64,000 nt of DNA from Lentzea jiangxiensis (GTDB lineage Bacteria > Actinomycetota > Actinomycetes > Mycobacteriales > Pseudonocardiaceae). The notes under the pieces were generated by a model that saw only the letters and a list, made by a program, of their open reading frames with translations, did not search any database and was not told the origin of the DNA. The translations under genes were made by a program, and so were the position numbers. The DNA is taken from positions 62,001 through 126,000 of the forward strand of contig NZ_FNIX01000012.1 of the NCBI RefSeq assembly GCF_900104175.1, given 5' to 3'. Below, piece by piece: positions 7,721-14,790 of this stretch (positions are counted from its first letter, which is position 1; each line of letters begins with the position of its first letter).

Positions 7721-8182
7721 ATGGGTCCGCCGCCGGAAAACGCGGGCGTCACGCCCGAGGACCTGCTGCGGGACTTCGGGTCCCTGGTCGACGCGCAGAC
7801 GAAGTCCCTGCGAGGACTCGCCATGGCGACCGACGTGGGCCTGGAGACGATCCGCGGCTGGAAGGACATGGGCCGCTTCCCGCGCAGCACGGACGACTTC
7901 ATGAAGGTCGTGCGGACCTGCCTGCAGTTCCTGAAGCCGGAAGCGCCGCAGCAGCGCTGGCGGGTCGCCGACTGGGAGGCCCGCTACCACGAGGCGAAGC
8001 GCGCCTGGGAGAACCGGGAGGGCGACCGTCGGCCGCAGAAGCCCATCCCGGTCGCCTTCAGCGAACCGACCTCGCCCCGGATGACCACGCAGGTCTACGG
8101 AGGCGATTACGTGAACGGCGCCAAGAACTCCGTTCACTTCGGAGACGTGAATCATCACCACCCTGACCAGTCAGGCCGTTGA
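7721..8182 (+). CDS. HTH-like protein with C-terminal shared motif (protein A)
   Basis: A 153-residue protein. Residues 12-70 look like a small helix-turn-helix unit (DLLRDFGSLVDAQTKSLRGL, AMATDVGLETIRGWKDMGRF), followed by a Trp-rich helix RWRVADWEARYHEAKRAWE typical of actinobacterial HTH/effector proteins. After a Pro-rich linker the chain ends with a glycine-punctuated segment (122-146) whose core is GDYVNGAKNSVHFGDVNHH. That segment is nearly repeated at the end of protein C (GDYVSGDKSGVQIGDVHH). The start is ATG 7721, behind GGAGAAGAGG. A and C thus carry matching C-terminal tags, as in proteins that meet through short amyloid-like signalling motifs. The function is unknown. Confidence 0.78.
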   Translation: MGPPPENAGVTPEDLLRDFGSLVDAQTKSLRGLAMATDVGLETIRGWKDMGRFPRSTDDFMKVVRTCLQFLKPEAPQQRWRVADWEARYHEAKRAWENREGDRRPQKPIPVAFSEPTSPRMTTQVYGGDYVNGAKNSVHFGDVNHHHPDQSGR

Positions 8183-8237
8183 CAGCGGTTCTCCGAGATT
8201 TCAGCGAATCATCCAGAACGAAAAGCGAGGAAAATCC

Positions 8238-8738
8238 GTGGCCACAGGCGAAGTCAGAATCAACAACGGGGTGCTGTGGGTGGACAGCGAGGCCTACCCG
8301 TTGCGCAACATTTCCCGCGTCGGCTCGCGGTGGATCGACCCCAGGCCGCTCAAGCGCGCGGCGATCCAGAAGTTCATCCTGCGGATGCTGCTGTGCATCT
8401 TCGTCTCGATAGTGGTGGTGTCGGTTTCGACGACGGGTGGCGTGCTCATCCTGCTGGCCGGCACGGCGCTTCTGGTCTGGCGTCTATTGCAGGTGATGAA
8501 GCTGCCGCAGGTCTTCGGGCTCGTCCTCAACACCTCCGGCGTGCAGCAGGACGCGGTCTGGAGCCTTGACGAGAACGAGATCGACCAGCTCGTCGTGGTG
8601 ATCACCGACGCGATCGGCCACCCCGACACCGCACAGACGATCTTCAACCTGAATCACGTCGTCAGCGGCGACATCATCCAGCAGTACGGGGACGACAGCG
8701 TCGGCAAGCAGATCGGCGCGAAGGCCGGGTCCCACTGA
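8238..8738 (+). CDS. DUF6232-like membrane protein with C-terminal shared motif (protein B)
   Basis: A 166-residue protein from GTG 8238 (GAGGAAAA upstream). The N-terminus RINNGVLWVDSEAYPLRNIS resembles, from memory, the actinobacterial family annotated DUF6232, whose members have this strand-rich start, a central transmembrane hairpin and a cytoplasmic tail. The hydrophobic block is at about residues 46-86. The last 30 residues (about 137-160) carry NHVVSGDIIQQYGDDSVGKQ, matching NHVGEGDVIQQYGAGSVGKQ at residues 13-32 of protein C. It would place a motif-bearing tail at the inner face of the membrane. Its stop overlaps the start of protein C by one base (TGATG), so the two are translationally coupled. 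Confidence 0.78.
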   Translation: MATGEVRINNGVLWVDSEAYPLRNISRVGSRWIDPRPLKRAAIQKFILRMLLCIFVSIVVVSVSTTGGVLILLAGTALLVWRLLQVMKLPQVFGLVLNTSGVQQDAVWSLDENEIDQLVVVITDAIGHPDTAQTIFNLNHVVSGDIIQQYGDDSVGKQIGAKAGSH

Positions 8739-8983
8739 TGGGCGCCGGCGATCGTTTCCACGTCGAGAACACGAACCACGTCGGCGAAGGTGACGTCATC
8801 CAGCAGTACGGCGCCGGCAGCGTCGGCAAGCAGGTGCACACCGGCCCCGGCGACAACGTGGTCAGCAAGACCAGTCCGGCCGGCCCGGAGGCGCTGCGGA
8901 CCGTGACCGTCCAGGACGGCGACTACGTCTCGGGTGACAAGTCCGGTGTCCAGATCGGCGACGTCCACCACGACCTGCGGTAA
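8738..8983 (+). CDS. Small double-motif protein, candidate adaptor (protein C)
   Basis: An 81-residue protein with no hydrophobic segment and no ordinary globular domain. It consists almost entirely of two motifs. Residues 8-33 match the C-terminus of protein B (core GDVIQQYGAGSVGKQ), and residues 56-79 match the C-terminus of protein A (core GDYVSGDKSGVQIGDVHH), with a short linker rich in Gly, Pro and Ser. The ATG at 8738 overlaps the stop of B. A protein holding one copy of each neighbour's tail is what a bridging adaptor or nucleation scaffold would look like. Glycine-spaced beta-prone repeats of this kind also resemble bacterial amyloid signalling motifs. This role is inferred. Confidence 0.75.
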   Translation: MGAGDRFHVENTNHVGEGDVIQQYGAGSVGKQVHTGPGDNVVSKTSPAGPEALRTVTVQDGDYVSGDKSGVQIGDVHHDLR

Positions 8984-8997
8984 CACCGTTCGCCGTA

Positions 8998-9023
8998 GGG
9001 CCCGCAGCCCTGCCTGCGGGCCC
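8998..9023. terminator. Bidirectional terminator after protein C
   Basis: GGGCCCGCAG (8998-9007) pairs perfectly with CTGCGGGCCC (9014-9023) around the loop CCCTGC, followed by GTTGTTC. It lies between two convergent genes, 14 bp after the stop of protein C and 6 bp before the TetR stop. Confidence 0.75.
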
Positions 9024-9028
9024 GTTGT

Positions 9029-9598
9029 TCAAAGGGCGGGCCACGCCCTGAGCACGGAGTCGAGTGCGTCGAGGACCCGTGTCCACGACGCCTCGACCCC
9101 GCGCGGATGGCTGTGGAAGGCCCCGGCTCGCTCCAGCGACACGTACCCGTGGAAGGTGCTGTGCAGCAGCCGCACGGCGTCGGTCTGGTCGGGTTCCCAC
9201 AGGTCGTAACCCCGCAGGATCGCGCGGGTCAGCTCGGCGTGCCGCCCGGCGGCACTGGTCGCGGCCGTGTCCGGGTCCAGCGCCATCTGGGTCGCGGTGT
9301 AGCGGCCGGGGTGTTCGCGGGCGTAGGCGCGGTAGGCGCCGGCGAACGCGACCAGGGCGTCCTTGCCGGATCGGCCGCCGATCGCCGCGGCGACGCGGTC
9401 GGCCAGTTCGGCGAGCGCGAGGACGGCCAGGCGGACCCGCAGGTCGTGCGCGTTGCGGATGTGCGAGTACAGCGAGGCGTCCTTCACGCCGAAGTGGCGG
9501 GCCAGGGCGGACACCGTCACGTTCTCGAAGCCGACCTCGTCCGCCAGGTCCGCCGCCGCCTGCGTCAGGCGCTCCGCGGTGAGCCCCGCACGTGCCAT
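9029..9598 (-). CDS. TetR-family regulator (WHG-type C-terminal domain)
   Basis: A 189-residue TetR protein starting at ATG 9598. The DNA-binding domain is LTAERLTQAAADLADEVGFE, NVTVSALARHFGVKDASLYS, then HIRNAHDLRVR. The C-terminal half has the features of the WHG/TetR_C_33 group (YRAYAREHPGRYTATQMA, FHGYVSLERAGAF). It is divergent from the FBP zinc-finger gene with 67 bp between the starts, and repeated CTAGG words fill the gap. Autoregulation and control of the FBP gene are likely. Confidence 0.88.
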   Translation of the reverse strand: MARAGLTAERLTQAAADLADEVGFENVTVSALARHFGVKDASLYSHIRNAHDLRVRLAVLALAELADRVAAAIGGRSGKDALVAFAGAYRAYAREHPGRYTATQMALDPDTAATSAAGRHAELTRAILRGYDLWEPDQTDAVRLLHSTFHGYVSLERAGAFHSHPRGVEASWTRVLDALDSVLRAWPAL

Positions 9599-9610
9599 CC
9601 GTCACCGCTC

Positions 9611-9655
9611 CTAGGGTCCTTAATGATTTGCCTAGGACCTCTAGGTAAGCCTAGC
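9611..9655. promoter_or_regulatory. CTAGG-rich operator between TetR and FBP genes
   Basis: CTAGG occurs at 9611-9615, 9632-9636 and 9641-9645, with CCTAG at 9650-9654. GGTCCT (9615-9620) and AGGACC (9634-9639) make an inverted pair. The cluster overlaps the likely promoters of both divergent genes, so it is the probable TetR binding region. Confidence 0.5.
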
Positions 9656-9665
9656 GTCCTGGGAC

Positions 9666-10157
9666 GTGAAGCCGCTGACCGAACTCGAGATCCGCGCGTC
9701 CTTCGTCAATTCCACCAAGGGCGAGGCGAAGCGCATGCACGTGCCCAGGGATCTGGGTGACCGGCCGTGGGACGACCTGGACTTCCTCGGCTGGACCGAC
9801 CCCGCGGCGCCGGACCGCTCGTACCTCGTGGCCGAGCTGGACGGCAGGCTCGTCGGCATCGCGCTGCGGCGGGCCGCTCAGGCGGGGCGGGCGCGCAAGA
9901 CGATGTGCGCGTGGTGCCTGACCACGCACTCCGGGGACGGGGTGTCGCTGATGACCGCGCGCAAGGCCGGGAAGTCCGGGCAACTGGGCAACTCGGTCGG
10001 CGTCTACGTGTGCGCCGACCTGGCGTGCTCGCTCTACCTGCGCGGCAAGAAGAGCGCCGGACCCGGCTCGCGGTTCAAGGAGGCGATCACGCTCGGCGAG
10101 CAGGTCGAACGGATGCTGGCCGGCGTGAACGCGTTCGTCGAACGGGTGTGCTCGTAG
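9666..10157 (+). CDS. FBP-domain treble-clef zinc-finger protein
   Basis: A 163-residue protein from GTG 9666. The C-terminal half has the FBP_C signature: RKTMCAWCLTTHSGDGVSLM with Cys81 and Cys84, and GVYVCADLACSLYLRGKK with Cys116 and Cys121, a four-cysteine treble-clef zinc site. The family includes the fusidic-acid-resistance proteins that bind elongation factor G and free stalled ribosomes, although many actinobacterial members are untested. The N-terminal part (DLGDRPWDDLDFLGWTDPAA) is the usual actinobacterial version. It is divergent from a TetR gene and probably induced through it, perhaps by a translation inhibitor (inference). Confidence 0.85.
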   Translation: MKPLTELEIRASFVNSTKGEAKRMHVPRDLGDRPWDDLDFLGWTDPAAPDRSYLVAELDGRLVGIALRRAAQAGRARKTMCAWCLTTHSGDGVSLMTARKAGKSGQLGNSVGVYVCADLACSLYLRGKKSAGPGSRFKEAITLGEQVERMLAGVNAFVERVCS

Positions 10158-10160
10158 GCG

Positions 10161-10343
10161 TCAGAGTTCGAGGACCAGCTCGGCGCTGCACGCGCGGGCG
10201 CACGGCCAGGGGTCGCCGCACTCGGTGCAGCCGCTGGTGGCGGGCAGGTGCGTGTCGAGCACCTGGACCGCTCTGGTCCGGTAGCGCTCCAGGTCGGACT
10301 CCCAGTTGTGGCGGGGGCCCGCAGTCGCACTGGTCATGGTCAT
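10161..10343 (-). CDS. Small Cys-rich protein
   Basis: A 60-residue protein from ATG 10343 with GAGGACTG just upstream. The N-terminal helix NWESDLERYRTRAVQVLDTH is followed by SGCTECGDPWPCARACSAEL, four cysteines in a C-x2-C-x5-C-x3-C arrangement that could hold zinc or an iron-sulfur cluster. Similar short proteins are common in actinomycetes without a known role. It faces the FBP gene tail to tail with 3 bp between the stops. Confidence 0.6.
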   Translation of the reverse strand: MTMTSATAGPRHNWESDLERYRTRAVQVLDTHLPATSGCTECGDPWPCARACSAELVLEL

Positions 10344-10514
10344 CAGTCCTCGGGTCGAGGGGTTGTGCCGCACACAAGGATGCACCCGAATCCGGTCGTT
10401 CGGGCGGCAATCAGGCGATTCCCGACCATCGAAGGGTATGGCGTTCGACAGCGCACCCGTTGAGCTGCGAGGGGATGCGCGCGCCATCGACAGCACGCAC
10501 ATCCCCTCGGCGTG

Positions 10515-10967
10515 TCACCACGGATCGGGCAGGCCCTGTCCCGTCGTGATCAGGCTGTGCAGGCTGCCGTTGACGTAGTGCAGCCACGCCGTCGAACACG
10601 CGCCGAAGCACTCGACGTCCGGCACCAGACCGACGTGCGTGAACTTCAGCTCGGTGCCGCCACCAGCGGCAACGATGTCGAACACGACCTCGCTGCCGGT
10701 CCACTCCGCCGGCTCCGAGACGAACGACAGCCGACTGTCGGTGACCAGCCACACCACCCGCCGGCACGGCTCCAGCTCGGTGATGCGCTGACGGCTGTAG
10801 TGCTGCGGCGGGTGCCGGTAGGTGAACTCGGCGCCCACCTCGTCGGTGCGTCCCTCGACCTCGCCGGTCCACCAGGCACGCACGTCCAGCACGGCGGCGT
10901 AGACCTCGTCCGGCGACTGCTCGACCACGTACGACGTGGTGTAGCCCCGTTCGACCCCTGTCGTCAC
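10515..10967 (-). CDS. SRPBCC-family protein (AHSA1-like), second in operon
   Basis: A 150-residue START/SRPBCC-fold protein: YTTSYVVEQSPDEVYAAVLD with VRAWWTG, then a strand-rich middle (GSEVVFDIVAAGGGTELKFT) and the final long helix (CSTAWLHYVNGSLHSLITTG). The fold binds a hydrophobic ligand; AHSA1-type members are often paired with ArsR regulators, as here. The GTG at 10967 overlaps the ArsR stop by 4 bp (GTGA). It is the last gene of the SRPBCC-ArsR-SRPBCC operon. Confidence 0.82.
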   Translation of the reverse strand: MTTGVERGYTTSYVVEQSPDEVYAAVLDVRAWWTGEVEGRTDEVGAEFTYRHPPQHYSRQRITELEPCRRVVWLVTDSRLSFVSEPAEWTGSEVVFDIVAAGGGTELKFTHVGLVPDVECFGACSTAWLHYVNGSLHSLITTGQGLPDPW

Positions 10968-11305
10968 GACGACTCTTTCTCGCGCTGGATCCGCTCGGCG
11001 ATGCGCTTGATCCGCTGCAACCGGGCGTCCCAGGTAGCCCCCACCGCGGACAGCTGCGCCACCGCCCGCGCGAGCTGGACCTCGTCGACCTCGTAACGGC
11101 GTTCACGGCCGGACGCGGTCGCGTGCACCAGGCCGACGCGGTCCAGCACGCCCAGGTGCTTCGCGACCGCCTGCCGCGTGACCGGGAGCCGATCACTCAG
11201 CGTCGTCGCGGTGCCACCACCGTCGCTGAGCAGCAGGTCGAGCATCCGGCGACGGGTCGGGTCCCCCACCGCGGACCACAGCTCGTCGTCGATCGCCGTG
11301 CTCAC
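10964..11305 (-). CDS. ArsR-family transcriptional regulator
   Basis: A 113-residue winged-helix regulator: LWSAVGDPTRRRMLDLLLSD, TATTLSDRLPVTRQAVAKHL and GLVHATASGRERRYEVDEVQ. It has no cysteine pair, so it is not a metal sensor; the SRPBCC-linked ArsR class generally lacks one. It overlaps both neighbours by 4 bp and lies between two SRPBCC genes, implying one mRNA. The two GTGCAAC palindromes upstream of the operon are the probable operators. Confidence 0.9.
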   Translation of the reverse strand: MSTAIDDELWSAVGDPTRRRMLDLLLSDGGGTATTLSDRLPVTRQAVAKHLGVLDRVGLVHATASGRERRYEVDEVQLARAVAQLSAVGATWDARLQRIKRIAERIQREKESS

Positions 11306-11766
11306 GAGCGCGCGACCAGACTCGTGGCGCGGGCGACCAGGCGCGGCAGGAAGTGGTTCCAGCCCTGGACGTGGTCGTTGTACGCCTGCTCCAGCACGGC
11401 GGCCTCCCAGCCGCGCTCGCGGAACCCGGTCTCCCGGAACTTCAGCAGCGTGCCCTCGCCCGACGGCTCCAGGTCGATCGTGACGAGCAGCGAGTTGTCC
11501 GGCGCCGCCGTCTCATCCCGGTCGTAGACCCAGCGGAACGCGAACCTGCGGGGTGGGTCGGCCTCCACGACGGTGAGCTGCTCGACCTTCGCCTCCGGCG
11601 AGGCCGGGTCGCCGAACGTGATCGTGCCCGTGCCGCCGACGACCGCGTCGAACTCGGCCTCGTCAGGCCACCACTCGCGCAGGTGCTCGGGTGAGCTGAC
11701 CACCTCGTAGACGACCTCGGGGCTGGCGTCGATGCGCAGCTCGCGTTCGATGCTCCCGTGCTCCAT
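11302..11766 (-). CDS. SRPBCC-family protein (AHSA1-like), first in operon
   Basis: A 154-residue SRPBCC protein. The family start EHGSIERELRIDASPEVVYE is followed by SSPEHLREWWPDEAEFDAVV, FRWVYDRDE, and the closing helix VLEQAYNDHVQGWNHFLPRL. The ATG at 11766 follows GGGAGTACGC, and homology begins there. It is the promoter-proximal gene of the operon and sits 20 bp downstream of the nearest GTGCAAC palindrome. It differs clearly from the second SRPBCC protein, so the pair is not a recent duplication. The ligand is unknown. Confidence 0.83.
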   Translation of the reverse strand: MEHGSIERELRIDASPEVVYEVVSSPEHLREWWPDEAEFDAVVGGTGTITFGDPASPEAKVEQLTVVEADPPRRFAFRWVYDRDETAAPDNSLLVTIDLEPSGEGTLLKFRETGFRERGWEAAVLEQAYNDHVQGWNHFLPRLVARATSLVARS

Positions 11767-11786
11767 GCGTACTCCCGTGACTCGAA

Positions 11787-11850
11787 GTGCAACCCTTGGT
11801 TGCACATCAAGTTAGCCCGAGGAGCCGTGAGGTGCAACTTATGGTTGCAC
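11787..11850. promoter_or_regulatory. Twin ArsR operators
   Basis: GTGCAACCCTTGGTTGCAC (11787-11805) has perfect 8-bp arms, and GTGCAACTTATGGTTGCAC (11832-11850) has 7-bp arms. Their spacing is 45 bp. Both lie upstream of the SRPBCC-ArsR-SRPBCC operon, and the distal one overlaps the stop codon of the DUF397 gene. Few regulator/operator assignments in the window are as clear. Confidence 0.82.
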
Positions 11851-12012
11851 GTTGCCGGTTCTGGCCAGTCGCAGGAACGACGCCCACTGGTGGGCCGCGA
11901 GCGGCAGCTCGACCGAGGGCGACTTGCTGTCCCGCAGGCCAACGCCCCGGCCCACCTCCACGCAGTTCATGTCAGGGGTGCTGTAACTACTCTTCCGCCA
12001 CCTGGTCACCAC
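11839..12012 (-). CDS. DUF397 protein
   Basis: A 57-residue DUF397 protein: VTRWRKSSYSTPDMNCVEVG then GLRDSKSPSVELPLAAHQW. DUF397 genes in actinomycetes nearly always follow an XRE/DUF5753 regulator gene and are thought to act with it as a small partner, as in developmental regulator pairs. The start is taken at GTG 12012 behind AGGAGG; GTG 12024 is possible. It overlaps the XRE gene by 26 bp, so translation is coupled. Confidence 0.82.
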   Translation of the reverse strand: MVTRWRKSSYSTPDMNCVEVGRGVGLRDSKSPSVELPLAAHQWASFLRLARTGNVQP

Positions 12013-12853
12013 AAGCCTCCTCACTGATGATGTCGGTGATCAGCTTTCTCGTCTGCGCCTCGTCCAACGCCGTCCGTCCGAGTGACTTCAGCACGTCCTC
12101 GTAAAGACCTACCGAGGGCTGGTCCTCCAGGAAGACCGTCGCTCCCTGGCTCTCGACGTAGACGATCGGCGGGATCTTCTTGAAAGTCAGCATGTCGAAG
12201 GAACCCGCGAGCCCGTCGTGCGGCCCGGCCGCAGTGGGAATCACGCGGAGCGTCAGGTACGGCCGCACGGACATCCGCAGCAGGTGGTGGAACTGGTCCG
12301 CCATCACGTCCGGACCGCCCACGGGCAGGCGGAGGGCCTGTTCGTGGAGGTAGATCGTGACGATCCGGCCGCCATCGAGCGCCGCCCTCTGCCGAGCCAA
12401 CCGATTGCTGATCACGACCGCCCGCTCGTCTTTCGACAACCGGCTCGAAGCGTTGACCAGACGAGTGGTGTAGTCGGGTGCCTGAAGAAGGCCGTGCACG
12501 ACATTCATCGACCACCCCATCACACCTGTTGCGATTTTCTCGTGTTCTCGCAGTGTGCGCGCTCGGTCCGTAGGACCTGATTTTGTGGGTTGTAGCCAAT
12601 CGCGGACGTTCGTGTCGTGGTGCAGCGCCATCAGGTGGTCGAACTCGGCTGGTGGCGTGCGCAGGAGGCCCAGCAGTTTGGCCAGGTCGAGGTCGCTGAC
12701 GCCTTCCTTGCCGTTGACCAGTTCCGAGACTTTGGCTTCCTGCCAGCCGAGCAGATCCGCGGCGGCTCGGCTGGTCAGGTCGGACGCCCGCAGCAGCGCC
12801 CGTATCGCGTCGCCGAACTCGCGGCCGCGCACCGTTGATCTCCGCAAAGGCAT
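11987..12853 (-). CDS. XRE-family regulator with DUF5753 domain
   Basis: A 288-residue protein. The N-terminal XRE helix-turn-helix spans about residues 8-65 (REFGDAIRALLRASDLTSRA, ADLLGWQEAKVSELVNGKEG). From about residue 95 comes the DUF5753 domain, with MNVVHGLLQAPDYTTRLVNA, ISNRLARQRAAL, VIPTAAGPHDGLAGSFDMLT and PPIVYVESQG. ATG 12853 is chosen because TVRGREFGDAIR is the usual family start; its ribosome-binding site is weak. With the DUF397 gene it forms the standard actinomycete regulator pair, often tied to development or antibiotic production. Confidence 0.85.
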   Translation of the reverse strand: MPLRRSTVRGREFGDAIRALLRASDLTSRAAADLLGWQEAKVSELVNGKEGVSDLDLAKLLGLLRTPPAEFDHLMALHHDTNVRDWLQPTKSGPTDRARTLREHEKIATGVMGWSMNVVHGLLQAPDYTTRLVNASSRLSKDERAVVISNRLARQRAALDGGRIVTIYLHEQALRLPVGGPDVMADQFHHLLRMSVRPYLTLRVIPTAAGPHDGLAGSFDMLTFKKIPPIVYVESQGATVFLEDQPSVGLYEDVLKSLGRTALDEAQTRKLITDIISEEACGDQVAEE

Positions 12854-12946
12854 GCCGGAAAAGGTAGAGCCGCATTTCCGTTTGGCTCCACCCATTCCGC
12901 GCAGGTCAACCTGAAAGCATGCTCTTTGGCGGTCTTCCAAGCTTTC

Positions 12947-13525
12947 CTACGGCGCCACGGCACGCCGCACGGTGTCGCGCAGGAAGTCGCGGCGGCGTTC
13001 GTGGACCTCGGCGTCCTCGTCGGCCGTGGCGGCGTAGACGTTGCTGACCGGGGACCACGCCATCGACATCGCGATCACCACGGCCATCACGTCGAACGGG
13101 TCGCCGGCGCGGACGAGGCCCGCCTCCTGCGCGTCGGCGATGGCGCGCAGCTTCTCCTGGTCGATGCGGTCGGCGACGAGGTGGCCGGTCGGGCGGCGTT
13201 CGAGGCGGTTCCACGTCGCCAGCCGGATCAGGTCGGGCCGGTCGAGGTACTCGTCGTAGAGGCGCACGGCCCAGTCGGCGAGGTCGGTGGCGTCGATGGG
13301 GACGACGTTGACGATCCGCTCCAGGGAGCCGAGGAAGATCGCGTCGAAGAGGCCGTCCTTGTTGCCGAAGTAGGCGTAGAGCTGGGCCTTGTTGGTGCGG
13401 GCTGCCGCGACGACCCGTTCGATGCGGGCTCCGGCGATGCCGTGTTCGGCGAACTCGCGGGTCGCGACGTCGATGATGCGCTGCCGGGTGGCCTCGCCCC
13501 GGGCGGTCAACTGCTGGTCGGCCAT
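12947..13525 (-). CDS. TetR-family regulator
   Basis: A 192-residue TetR protein. The DNA-binding part is GEATRQRIIDVATREFAEHG, GARIERVVAAARTNKAQLYA and YFGNKDGLFDAI. The helical C-terminal domain includes LYDEYLDRPDLIRLATWNRL and matches the TetR_C-type domain often found next to oxidoreductase genes. It is divergent from the alcohol dehydrogenase gene. Two matching operator elements exactly 50 bp apart lie between them. Confidence 0.9.
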   Translation of the reverse strand: MADQQLTARGEATRQRIIDVATREFAEHGIAGARIERVVAAARTNKAQLYAYFGNKDGLFDAIFLGSLERIVNVVPIDATDLADWAVRLYDEYLDRPDLIRLATWNRLERRPTGHLVADRIDQEKLRAIADAQEAGLVRAGDPFDVMAVVIAMSMAWSPVSNVYAATADEDAEVHERRRDFLRDTVRRAVAP

Positions 13526-13536
13526 GAGCGCACTCT

Positions 13537-13607
13537 ACCGACAGAACAGTCGGTTTACTTTTGCGCCGACGCGGCCTAGCCTCGAAATAGACCGAACAGT
13601 CTGTTTG
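13537..13607. promoter_or_regulatory. Paired TetR operators
   Basis: ACCGAC-N6-GTCGGT (13537-13554) is palindromic. The word GAACAGTCGGTTT (13544-13556) inside it recurs as GAACAGTCTGTTT (13594-13606), exactly 50 bp further on. One copy lies near each divergent start, which would allow joint repression of the TetR gene and the dehydrogenase. Confidence 0.68.
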
Positions 13608-13617
13608 AAGGAGCGTC

Positions 13618-14649
13618 ATGCGCAGCACCACCGGTTGGCAGGCCCACGGCGGCACCCTGCGGAAGGAGCCGATCTCGCGGCGTGACCTGCGGTCCGACGA
13701 CATCGCGGTCCGGGTCGACTTCTGCGGGGTTTGCCACACCGATCTGCACGGCCTCAAGGCCCACGACGGCGAAAGCCCGCTCGTCCCCGGCCACGAGTTC
13801 ACCGGCGTCGTCACCGAGGTCGGCCCGGACGTGACCGCGTTCCGGGTCGGCGACGCCGTCGCCGTGGGCAACATCGTCGACTCCTGCGGGACGTGTTCGA
13901 TGTGCGCGGCGGGGCAGGAGAACTTCTGCCGTGAGTTCCCCACGCTCACCTACGGCGGCAAGGACCGCCACGACGGAACGACGACGTTGGGCGGCTTCTC
14001 CCGTGAGTACGTCGTCCGCGACAAGTTCGCCTATCCCCTGCCCTCCGGCCTGGACCCGGCGGCCGCGGCGCCGCTGATGTGCGCGGGAGTCACCGTGTGG
14101 GAGCCGCTGCGTGCGCTGGGCGTGGGGCCGGGGATGCGCGTGGCGGTGGCCGGTCTGGGCGGGCTCGGGCACCTCGCGGTGAAGTTCGCCGTGGCGCTCG
14201 GTGCCGAGGTGTCGGTCGTGAGCCGGTCCGCCGATCGTGCGGACGACGTCATGCAGCTCGGTGCGCGCGATGTCGTCGTCTCCAGCGATACGGAGAGCGT
14301 GCAGGCGTCTCGCGATCGGTTCGACGTCCTGATCGACACCATCCCCGTTGCGCACGACCTCGCGCCGTACCTGGCGCTGGTGGCGATGGACGGGACGCTG
14401 AGCCAGGTCGGGTACCTCGGCGGCATCACCGTGGAGGCGCTGGACCTTCTCGTCGGCCGCAAGAAGCTGACCTCCGGTGGCAGCGGCGGTGTTCCCGCCA
14501 CCGCCGCGATGCTGGAGTTCTGCGCGGCCCACGGGCTCACCGCCGACGTCGAGGTGTTGCCGTCCGCCCGTGTGACCGAGGCCTTGGACCGGCTCGAACG
14601 CGGCGACGTGCGCTACCGGTTCGTGCTGGACCTGTCCGACCTCGGCTGA
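13618..14649 (+). CDS. Zinc-dependent alcohol dehydrogenase (YahK/CAD-like)
   Basis: A 343-residue medium-chain dehydrogenase that interconverts aldehydes and alcohols using NAD(P)H. Visible are the catalytic-zinc site CGVCHTDLHG and PGHEFTGVV, the structural zinc cysteines in SCGTCSMCAAGQENFC, and the Rossmann loop VAGLGGLGHLAVKFA followed by SVVSRSADR, where Ser-Arg after the second strand favours NADPH. The GGHDGT-like segment found in the YahK/cinnamyl-alcohol-dehydrogenase group appears here as KDRHDGTTTLGGFS. AAGGAGCG precedes the ATG. It is divergent from a TetR gene, suggesting induction by an aldehyde or other small electrophile. Confidence 0.9.
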   Translation: MRSTTGWQAHGGTLRKEPISRRDLRSDDIAVRVDFCGVCHTDLHGLKAHDGESPLVPGHEFTGVVTEVGPDVTAFRVGDAVAVGNIVDSCGTCSMCAAGQENFCREFPTLTYGGKDRHDGTTTLGGFSREYVVRDKFAYPLPSGLDPAAAAPLMCAGVTVWEPLRALGVGPGMRVAVAGLGGLGHLAVKFAVALGAEVSVVSRSADRADDVMQLGARDVVVSSDTESVQASRDRFDVLIDTIPVAHDLAPYLALVAMDGTLSQVGYLGGITVEALDLLVGRKKLTSGGSGGVPATAAMLEFCAAHGLTADVEVLPSARVTEALDRLERGDVRYRFVLDLSDLG

Positions 14650-14790
14650 CGACCTCGGGAGACAGGCCCGGGAGCGTCAGGCGCAGCGCTGCCTCGACCT
14701 GGTCGGCGGAGGCGATGATCGCAGCGGGATCACCGGGCGAGGCGGTGGTAGCGGCCGTGGAGGGACCTGCTCGGCCGTGGTGCGCCGGAC

